Assembly: GCA_965153355.1 (NCBI GenBank)
Contig: OZ231126.1
Coordinates: forward strand, 70,928,001-70,992,000
DNA: 64,000 bases
Direction: 5' to 3'
Source of the DNA: Flaccisagitta enflata
Taxonomy: Eukaryota; Chaetognatha; Sagittoidea; Aphragmophora
The notes under the pieces are model-generated. The model ran no database searches. It saw only the letters and a list, made by a program, of their open reading frames with translations, and had not been told where the DNA came from. A program made the translations under genes and the position numbers. This document shows, one piece after another, positions 56,185 through 64,000 of this stretch (its first letter is position 1; each line of letters starts with the position of its first letter).

Positions 56185-56990
56185 CAAAGTCAGTCTTTGA
56201 CTTTTTGACTTCATGGTTTTTGTTTTCTTATGAGAAAGTTGGGAATCTCATAGGGCTGATTAAGGCCTCCAATGAAATTGATAGAGTAAGTAAATTTGAT
56301 AATTCTCTTTCATTTAGCGCCAAGCAGAGTGCTCTATGTCAAATTTTTTTTCGAGTTATAAATTTTTCAATCTTTTTTTACAAAAAATTAAAATAAATTT
56401 TTTTTTATTTTTTTGCGATTTTGTGTAGGATCAATAAAGAAGTGCATTGATGTTTGTTTGAGCTTGCAAGTACAAGAAAACATGTTCCTGAGTGTAGCTG
56501 CTCATCAATGAGGGTGCTTTTAAGTATTCTAGCTCATTTAGCTCGTTTAGCTCAATTTCTTTTTCTGATTTTTAATCAGAAAAATGAATAGATGTTTTGA
56601 TACTTGCCTGAGCATGTAAATACTCATTAGCTGCTCATCTGGGAGGGTGTTTTTCAGTATTCTAGCTAACTTAGCTCATTTAGCTTAGCCTTTTTTTCTA
56701 ATTCTAAATGTGATAAATAAATGCTTTGATACAAGTTGGAGCATGCAAGTACAAAAGCATGTTAGTGAGCATATCTGGTCATCTGGGTGAGTGGTTTTGA
56801 GTATTCTAGCTCATCGAGCTCATTTGGCTATTTTTCTCTGATTTTCAGTGCATTCAATACATACAATTGCTTTAGATTTAATCTAACAAAAAGAAAGAAC
56901 TGCAGTGACTGAAGACGAAAGCATGGTGAAAAGTGGCCAATGCTTATGACTTTTTTCATCATGGCGAAAGCTGCCATCACTGGTAATCAA
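56185..56990 (+). repeat. dispersed repeat C, copy 2
   Basis: See 52835-53640. Here the frame reads SYEKVGNLIGLIKASNEIDR before GATAGA/GTAAGT, so the donor-like hexamer is kept although the upstream codons differ. Confidence 0.8.
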
Positions 56991-57081
56991 TTTTGTTTCA
57001 AAAAATTTGAAAAATAGATCAAGTCAAACACCTTAATGCAGTCAATCAATTGACCCTTGCTTGTGGGCTTCTAATGAGAAA

Positions 57082-57228
57082 CAAGGCCGGATACACGGCA
57101 AGACAGTCGCGGACGTTTGGGCAGGGCCATAATGCGCAAGCCACTCTTAATTCAAAAAAGTCAGGGACGGACCGACGGACCGATGGACAGCCCGACACGG
57201 CAAGTTGTAGAGTCACGTGTCCGCGACT
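57082..57228 (+). mobile_element. family A element, copy p (complete, short)
   Basis: CAAGGCCGGATACACGGC, GTCGCGGACGTTTGGGCAGG, GGACGGACCGACGGACCG, GTTGTAGAGTCACGTGTCC, GCGACTAAAAACAAG. The last about 25 bp (GTGTCCGCGACTAAAAACAA) is repeated directly at 57254-57278, a tandem duplication of the hairpin end. Confidence 0.88.
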
Positions 57229-57740
57229 AAAAACAAGATTGTGTCCGTGATCGTGTCCGCGACTAAAAACAAGATCGTAATTTTCAGAAAAATATCGGTC
57301 AGACAGACAGACAGATAGACAGACAGACAAATATTTTGAATTTTGAATTTGTGGTCTCTACCTCCAATTGCCATCTCTAATGAGCAAAAATGTAACAATG
57401 CAAAAAAAATAGGTATAAAACAACTTTATGACAGACGGACAAACCAACAGATCAACGGACCAGCGTACTGACGGACTGACGGACTGACAAACCAACCAAC
57501 AGGTCATTTAAGCGTCATATGGTCAGAAGTTCCTGTTGCCCCACTGTATTGTATCATTGTTTGGAACGACTTTGGCAAATAGGGCCGATAACCTATTATT
57601 CCACACATGTCAATTTTGTCATGGCTTTGTGGTTATTGATACTGAGGGATCTAGGAATGATGTCGCCTCAGAGACTTCATATTGTAGGGTCCTGGGCTTA
57701 GATCTTGTAAATCTAATACGAAATCCAGCTCAGACTAGAT
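57229..57740. other. no gene seen; GACA and GACGGACT remnants
   Basis: (CAGA)n at 57300-57330 and a GACGGACTGACGGACTGAC stretch near 57466-57490 without family A ends. The frame at 57519-57701 has no recognisable features. Confidence 0.4.
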
Positions 57741-57759
57741 TTTTGGCCCGAGGGGGTTG

Positions 57760-58065
57760 ATTTGAGGCTATGTTGGGCTGATTCAAAATTTTGGAGGGCT
57801 GATTTGAGAAATGTGAGGGCTGTTTTGAGGCCGAGAGGGTCGATTTGAGGTCCTAGGGGGCATATAAGAGGTCTGAGACGGCTGATTTGAGGCTTCAGAA
57901 GGCTGATTTGAGGTCTGAAATGGATGATTTGAGATCTGAGAGGGCTGAGTTGAGGTCTGAGAGCATTCATTTTAGGCCTAAGAGGGTTGAGTTGAGGCCT
58001 GAGAGGGCTGATTTGAGGCCTGATTTGAGGCCTGAGAGGGCTGATTTGAGGTCTGAGACTGAGTT
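57760..58065 (+). repeat. 21-bp minisatellite GGCCTGAGAGGGCTGATTTGA
   Basis: About 14 diverged units. The reverse complement of the same unit forms the array at 60100-60440. Its period is a multiple of three, which creates long artefact frames. Confidence 0.9.
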
Positions 58066-58314
58066 TACATTTCGGTTTTCTGTTCCTCCATCTAGACCGG
58101 AAGTGGCAGATGAGACGCAAAAACGTTTTTGGCGTCAAAATGAGTTTCCCCTCTGCATTTTTTCAAGAGGAGGAGGAGGAGGAGGAGGGGGCAGGAGGAG
58201 GATCTAGGGTGGTGAGAGAGAGAGGCTGATATACCAAAAAAGAGAGGGCTCTTCCCAGTTTGGTTTCAATATTTTTATTCCAAATTCTTATTATCATATT
58301 TGATTTTCCATGAA

Positions 58315-58549
58315 AGTTGGACAACATTACTACTCCACACTATCTAAAGGACAAGAGCCTTTGGAGCTCGTAATGGTGTTTAATCCGGACCCACGCCAAC
58401 TATCCTTAAAATATCTAAAAGAAACCTCCCTTTTCAAAATTCATTACAACACTTTTCAAAAGATATGTATCATTTAGAAAAGGGTCACCAATTCCTGTCT
58501 AAACTTGAGATATCCTAGATTTGTTGTTATGAAGTAATGTTGTCCAACT
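58315..58549. mobile_element. 235-bp small foldback element
   Basis: AGTTGGACAACATTACT at 58315-58331 is repeated as its exact reverse complement at 58533-58549. A related diverged segment lies at 53.7-53.9 kb in the opposite orientation. No ORF. Confidence 0.7.
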
Positions 58550-58990
58550 CCATATAGTTTAGTGCCTTGGTAAATTCTTTTGATCTTATACTTTAAACTT
58601 TGTAATTTTTTTTCTTCACGTTTTATTTTTCACTTTTAATTGTTTACTTGTGATTTTGATTTTTTACTTTCCACTTTTCATATTTGATTTTTGATTTTTG
58701 ATTTTTAATTTATTATTTTTCATTTTTCATTTTTGCCTAAAGCTTTCATTTTTATTCCTTATTTTATACTTTATTTTTTTGTTCTTTTTTTTGCTTCGTT
58801 ACTACTTTGATTTATACTGTTTGATTAACACTTTAGAAAAAAGTATATTCATTCCGGATTCAAAAACATGATTTGCTTTGATAAGAAAGGAAAAGGGGTT
58901 TTAAAAAAGATCGAAAACTTTCTCTGATGGTTTGATCGATGAGGTTCTCTTTTTTGTGATGCGTTTCTGTAGGGGTTAGTGGTGTCTAAA
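58550..58990. other. no gene seen; TTTTGATTTTT-rich
   Basis: T-rich low-complexity DNA with TTTGATTTTTGATTTTTA-type repeats at 58620-58740. Confidence 0.4.
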
Positions 58991-59009
58991 TTGATGTGAG
59001 TACAGAGTA

Positions 59010-59011
59010 AA

Positions 59012-59059
<48 letters not shown>

Positions 59060-59215
59060 GAAGACAGACAGACAGATAGATGAACAGACAAAGACAAAGA
59101 AAGACAGAGACAGTCAAAGAAAGGGACAGACGGAGAAAGACAGATACAGAAAAAGACAGACAGAGACAGTGGGAGAGAAGGAAATAGAGAGAGACAGAGA
59201 TATATAGAGAGAGGG
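59010..59215. repeat. GA / GACA microsatellite
   Basis: (GA)n at 59010-59036, (GACA)n at 59034-59060, then imperfect AGACAGA to about 59215. The minus-strand frame at 59490-58849 crosses it and is rich in Ser/Leu from the repeat; its N-terminal part contains a hydrophobic stretch but no recognisable domain. Confidence 0.9.
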
Positions 59216-59902
59216 GGGAGAGCAGGATGTAAAGCGATGCAGATTGAATTTAACTTGACGACCGATTTATTATTCTTTAAATAAAACTGGGCAAAAGTTT
59301 GGATCGAAAAGGAACTTTTAAAAACGACGTAGTCCCTGCTCTTTTTGTTGTGAGATTTGGACTTCCCCAGATAGAAAAAGATAACATGAGCGATACATAA
59401 CACGCCTAATAAACAGATGAGGAGCAGGATACAAATACAAAAATAGATTCTTGAACAACAGCGGGATAAACAGGAAACAAGATTCTTCATTTTTACGCCG
59501 TTCAGAAGAATTCAACTGTCATGAATTCTACTGTCATAAATTCAACTGTCATGAGTGAAACTATACACTAGTTGCGACCTATGAGTGTGTGATTAAATAA
59601 ATCTGGTATAAGTGGTATTAGAGGTATTAGTGGTTTATCTGTAAATGAATCAATATATGAAAGAAGTAAAAGATAAACACAACGATGAATAGGTCAATAG
59701 ATACATTAGGCCAATATGGAAGCGATAGAATTACTACATTTGCTTATTACGCTATGAAAAAGTAAGTGTGACTGATGAATGTTCCATGACACTGTCCCAA
59801 GATTTGAGTTTATCAAGAAATTGAATCATTTCTTTTTTACCTTATACGGATGCAGATTGACCAAATTATTCCCTGAAATGGATGTAGGTTGACTCAATGT
59901 TT
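59216..59902. other. no gene seen
   Basis: Unique-looking DNA; a short repeat of AATTCAACTGTCATGA (59510-59555) only. Confidence 0.35.
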
Positions 59903-59903
59903 T

Positions 59904-59998
59904 AAGCCGTGTGCTACGCGACTCTACAATTTGCTTTGCAGTCCGCCTGTTGGTCAGTCTGTTGGTCTGTCAGTCTGTCCGCCACATTTCACTTTTTT
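59904..59998 (-). mobile_element. family A element, copy r, hairpin end; interrupted by foldback element B2
   Basis: AAGCCGTGTGCTACGCGACT, CTACAATTTGC, a GTTGGTCTGTCAGTCTGTCC core and CACATTTCACTTTTTT, then B2 starts. The GGCCTTG end is not seen beyond B2. Confidence 0.65.
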
Positions 59999-60597
59999 GG
60001 GCGGCGGCCCCAAAGGGGACGAAGTCCTGTAGAACACAGGGGGACTTTTGTTCGTCCGTCCGTTTGTCTGTTTGTTTGTTAGTCCCCCCCCTTTATCAGA
60101 CCCCTCAGGCCTCAAATCTTGCCTCTCAGGCCGCAAATCCAGCCTCTCAGGTCTCAAATCCAGCCTCCCAGGTCTCAAATCCGGCCTCTCAGGCCTCAAA
60201 TCTGGCCTCTTAGGCCACAAATCTGGCCTCTCTAGCCTCAAATCTGGCTTCTCAGGCCTCAAATCCAAATTCTCAGGCCTCAAACCTGGCCTCTCATGCC
60301 TCAAATTAGGCCTCTCAGGCCTCAAATCAGCCATCTAAACCTCTATTTATTGCTCCCAGGCTTCAAATCAGTCCTCTGGCCTTTCAAGCCTTAATCCAGC
60401 TCTCTCAAGCCTCAAGTTAGCCTTCTCAAGCTTCCAATTGGCATTCTGAGGCCTTATATCAGCTTTCTTAGACCTCAGTTTAGGCTCTTGAATGCCTTCA
60501 GTCAGCCCTCTACAGCATCTCATCCACTTCATCAGGTAGGACGAACGAAAGTCCCCCTGTGTTCTACAGGACTTTGTCCCCTTTGGGGCTGCTGCCC
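59999..60597. mobile_element. 599-bp foldback element B2 (family B) holding a 21-bp minisatellite
   Basis: The left arm 59999-60057 (GGGCGGCGGCCCCAAAGGGG, GTCCTGTAGAACACAGGGGG, ACTTTTGTTCGTCC) and right arm 60539-60597 are inverted copies with about four mismatches in 59 bp. Each arm also contains a small hairpin (CCTGTAGAACACAGG). The centre is the 21-bp array. It lies within a family A copy, the opposite nesting to B1. Confidence 0.85.
60100..60440 (-). repeat. 21-bp minisatellite (reverse of 57760-58065)
   Basis: About 16 units of TCAAATCTGGCCTCTCAGGC plus C with variants; on the minus strand it is the same unit as at 57.8-58.1 kb. Confidence 0.92.
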
Positions 60598-61380
60598 TGC
60601 TTCCCCTCACTCCAATTCACAATCACTCAAAGCAGGGCAATGGGTATCGCTGACCACATATTGCCCTTGGGCGACCTGTTTTATTTGTCAATAAGATCAT
60701 TTTAAGTCAATTTATGCCATAGTAAGTCATTTTAGGTCATTTTAAGTCAATTTGAGTTATTTAAGTCATTTTGAGATGAATGTATAGATTGAGGGTATCC
60801 TAGGGGACATGATAAAAAATCTGTAATGAATCTTGATTTTAATGAGGAGAAAATCCAAAAGAAAATTACTGCTATCCATGTACTTTTGCCCATGGAGGTT
60901 TAAACAAAAAACCAACCTGATTATGAATTCCATGTGGCAAAGAAAATACAATGTAGCATGGCAAAATTCCAAAGGAAAGCGTTTCACCATACTTTTTGCA
61001 TAACATTCAGTATAATGATGGTGCTCAAATACTTTTAGAAGACAAATTGTTTCTTAAGACAGTTGATGTATGTATTATCATATTCTGACCTCAGAAGTAA
61101 TTTCAACTATGCAATTCACATGAAAATAGAAAAGAAAATCAAGGTTTTTACTGACATCTTGCTTACATTTTTTCATTCTTGCCTGCAAATTTATAATTTC
61201 AATGGGCCTCCTGTCATTGACCAAGAATGAAATTCTTAGAAATTCACAATAAAGTTTCTTTATCAATTTAATCTTTATCAGGTTCGTTTTCGATGGAAAG
61301 TGAAAACCATGCAAAGAAATATCTATCATGACTTATCGCAATGATTGTTTTGGTAAAATCATTCAGTTTCACACATTTTC
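60598..61380. other. no gene seen; AAGTCATTTT remnants at 60690-60775
   Basis: The AAGTCATTTT units match the interior of family A copies at 62248 and 6885, but no ends are present. Short frames have no recognisable features. Confidence 0.4.
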
Positions 61381-61856
61381 AGTAGCGTGCACGCGACTCT
61401 TCACCTTACCGTGTCGGTCGGTCCGTCCGTCACATTTCTGAAATTATGACTTTATGGCTTTTTAAGGTAATTTAAGGTACTCTAGGGTATTTCAGGGTAC
61501 TTTATGGTACCTCAGGGTACTTTAGGGTATTTGATTTGTGTACTTTGGGAACATGGGGTACTTTAAGGTACTTTCGGATAATTTTTGGGCACTTTTGGGT
61601 ATTTTTTGGTATTTTTTGGTATTTTTTGGTACTTTTTGCTATTTTTGGGTATTTCTAGGTATTTCTAGGTATTTTTGGGTATTTTTGGGTATTTTTGGGT
61701 ATTTTTTTGGGTATTCTGGGTATTGTAGTGTATCAATATTGTATCGATATCGTCCCAATATTGTATCGACATTGTATCGACATTGTATCAATACATATCG
61801 CACAGCCTTTTGTTTGTCATTTCCAGACGCACGCGACTGTTGCCCTCTTGGGCTTG
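61381..61856 (-). mobile_element. family A element, copy s, with TTTTTGGGTA minisatellite
   Basis: Plus strand: AGTAGCGTGCACGCGACT, CTTCACCTTACCGTGTCGG, GTCCGTCC, a GGGTACTTTA array (61460-61560), a TTTTTGGGTAT array (61590-61720), ATTGTATCGACATTG repeats, then CAGACGCACGCGACTGTTGC and CTCTTGGGCTTG. Confidence 0.82.
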
Positions 61857-61985
61857 TTATTATTCAGTTTTGGTCCCTGATGAAAAACAAATGTTGCCTT
61901 TGAGAGACCGCTGTTGTAGATTCTAAAAAACATGAAATTCAGAGAATATTTTTTTCAGTTAGTCTTCTAAGCAAGTAGTGTAAAA

Positions 61986-62137
61986 CGAGGCTGGATACAG
62001 GGCTATCCAAGTTGTGTGCGAGTGGGCAGTGATATCATGAAAAAGGCTATCAAGCATTTGGGCAGGAGCAGTAATGCAAAAAGAGCTTGTACAAAGCCAA
62101 ACCAAACCAACTGACTGACCAACCAACATAGCGGTTA
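61986..62137 (+). mobile_element. family A element, copy t (hairpin end missing)
   Basis: CGAGGCTGGATACAGGGC, GTGTGCGAGTGGGCAG, AACCAACTGACTGACCAACC, ACATAGCGG, then unrelated sequence in place of the hairpin. Directly beyond, 62170-62225 resembles the arm of the MITE at 54155. Confidence 0.65.
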
Positions 62138-62247
62138 ATACACTGTTGTCAGACCGGAGTGTTAAATGAAAAACCTTTATAATTGGCAAACTACCGGGCA
62201 AAAAGTTTTAAGATTTTTAATGAATATTTGTAACATTGACAGTTTTT

Positions 62248-62649
62248 AGTCGCATGCTATGCGACTCTACACCCCGCTTTGTCAGTCTGTCGGTCGGTCG
62301 GTTGGTCGGTCGGTTGGTTGGTTGGTTGGTCGGTCAATTGCTTGGTTGGTTGGTTGGTCGGTCCCCTTTTTACTTTTTTGGCGTTTTCAAGCTTTTTGGG
62401 CTCACAGCTCCTTTCCAAATACCATTCTAAGTCATTTTAAGTCATGTTAAGTCATTCTAACTTAGAATGACTAAGAATGACTTAGTATCTAAGTCATTCT
62501 TAGTCATTTTAAGTCACAAAAGTCAATAAGGTCAATATGGTCAATAAAGTCATTTTAAGTCATCTTAAGTCATTTCAGGTCACCTTGAGTCAATTTTAGT
62601 CATCTTAAGCTATATATGTCCTGCACGCGACTTATAGGTGTTGGCCTTG
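62248..62649 (-). mobile_element. family A element, copy u (complete), with AAGTCATTTT minisatellite
   Basis: Plus strand: AGTCGCATGCTATGCGACT, CTCTACACCCCGCTTTGTC, a GGTTGGTTGG core, then about 20 AAGTCATTTT-type units (including a local palindrome CTAAGTCATTCTTAGTCATT), ending TCCTGCACGCGACTTATAGG, TGTTGGCCTTG. The hairpin arms carry A and T where the copy at 23009 has G and C, keeping the pairing. Confidence 0.92.
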
Positions 62650-64000
62650 TTTTATGCCAAAGCTCAGATTCAAGGTCACGTTTGGAAATATTTCAGTGAA
62701 TTTCTTTCTGTAGAACTCGGGATTTTGAAAAGAATTATTTAACATTGCTAATAACCCGATTGGGAATCAAATCTTGGCCAGAATTTGCAGCTAATCATTA
62801 GTTATAAGATAATTTTCTATCATTTGAAACAATTCCCCTGGTTTTTCCAAAAAGATGCAAAGAAAAGTTCGTGTGGTTTAAAATGTATGCTTTCCTTTAC
62901 CTGTTCTGTACTCTGGTATGAGCTTTGGCATACAAAAACTGTTATATGTTAGCATCATTTACTGAAAAAACTATCTCCACAAATAAAATCTTTCCACACA
63001 TTTTAGTGTATATCTCTAGTTATATTTGACCAATCCTAAAGAAATTAGTAACAAAACTAAAGCCCTTCGAATTTGCAAGCTATCTACGCGATTCAAATCT
63101 CTCTAACTCAGCACGTACTAAGTTATTCAACTTTAAATAAATAATTCATTTCATTTTGCTATTGCCATTCCACACAAACTTCAAGCGGTATCACTTCACT
63201 CTTTTTTGGATTACTTTAAAGTTGAGCTAGAAAGATGCGGTTTGCGTAGTCTGCTAGAAGATTCGAAAAGGTTCATATATGTCACCTATTTTTTGAATGA
63301 TGTGTTGTGGCTCTTTAGAGCTTTAGGTTTAAAGATAGCAAATAAGGGGATCAAGACAATGACGTGAATTGTTTGGAACGCCATCACTCCAGAGTACCTC
63401 AAGAAGCTCTAAAAATCGCTAGCCAGATAAATGGCGGCTGTGATTTAGTGATATTGATTAATTTGCGATTAACTGGTATTCCTTAACTGGTCAAAAATGA
63501 TTCTTTTTAGAGATGGAAAGATTTTTTTTATGAAGATAGTGTTAAAACTTTAGTTTACAAGTTATGAAGGTTTCCCATTTCACACTTAGATCTGTAGTTG
63601 GAGTTACTTGCACATGACTCACAAACACTTTTTTCTTTGATATCAAAAAACAAACAAAAATGACCAATAAGTAGTCGCTTGCAGGTGGGCAGGGGTAGTG
63701 ATTTCAAAAGGTAGGGGCAGTAACACAGATGGACACTTCGGATTTTGAAATATGTTGATCATTGTTACTTACATGAGCTATATAACAATGGCAAAAATAA
63801 AAATTAGACGCGCAATATTTTTCAATAACATGTAAATCACTTCTGCTTTTTGCTTAAAATCCATGAGCATATAAAAGAGCTTCGAAAACTCTACAAATCT
63901 AGACCAAGCAGAGATTTTTAGCTCAACTCGTTTAGAAATGACATAAGATTGAAGTTCAGTACTCAAATTCCTGACTGCCAAATACAGGGTGTCCCAAGTC
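62650..64000. other. no gene seen; one family A fragment at 63670-63735
   Basis: AT-rich unique-looking DNA. AGTAGTCGCTTGCAGGTGGG, CAGGGGTAGTG at 63672 is a remnant of the GTGGGCAGGGGC block. No ORF with recognisable features. Confidence 0.4.

Overview
This is eukaryotic DNA, most likely from an invertebrate animal. The window holds two non-LTR retrotransposons with long intact frames, two broken LTR-retrotransposon gag regions of BEL/Pao type, TA-flanked foldback (MITE-like) elements, and a very high load of micro- and minisatellites. Nothing looks prokaryotic. No complete host gene can be followed. The species cannot be named from the sequence alone.

Layout. 0.4-1.1 kb: foldback element B1 with a family A element nested in it. 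1.4-6.1 kb: promoter-like and structured leader sequence followed by a long gag-like ORF, with a further gag fragment at 9.06-9.43 kb after about 3 kb of repeats. 10.3-11.1 kb and 24.1-24.8 kb: inverted copies of one repeat carrying palindromic satellite units. Between them lie an intact APE-type non-LTR element (about 15.95-11.12 kb, minus) and an intact CR1-like element (about 21.1-16.85 kb, minus). 25.6-26.3 kb: foldback element. 27.0-30.6 kb: broken BEL/Pao gag (minus). 31.7-33.4 kb: 91-bp tandem array. 33.8-36.4 kb: family A fragments among GAAA, CT and GTT microsatellites. 36.5-44.8 kb: about eight copies of a 912-bp satellite, the first interrupted by a 1.3-kb family A insertion. 45.1-45.3 kb: a small cysteine-rich (inhibitor-cystine-knot pattern) ORF on the minus strand. 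45.4-64 kb: foldback elements, polypurine tracts, minisatellites and more family A copies.

The main unusual feature is family A, with about 18 full or partial copies. Every copy is bounded by CAAGGCC on one side and by a GC-rich hairpin (consensus AGTCGCGTGCACGCGACT) followed by an A-run on the other, while the interior differs from copy to copy and is often a different tandem repeat. One copy sits inside a 912-bp satellite unit whose neighbours provide the empty site, so its ends can be read directly. The hairpin shows compensatory arm changes between copies. The structure resembles non-autonomous Helentron/DINE-1-type elements, but that assignment is inference.

The two non-LTR elements couple ORF1 to ORF2 differently. 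The APE element has an ATGA stop/start overlap. The CR1-like element has no AUG at the ORF2 start but has two in-phase A_AAA_AAC heptamers in the ORF1/ORF2 overlap, which suggests -1 frameshifting.
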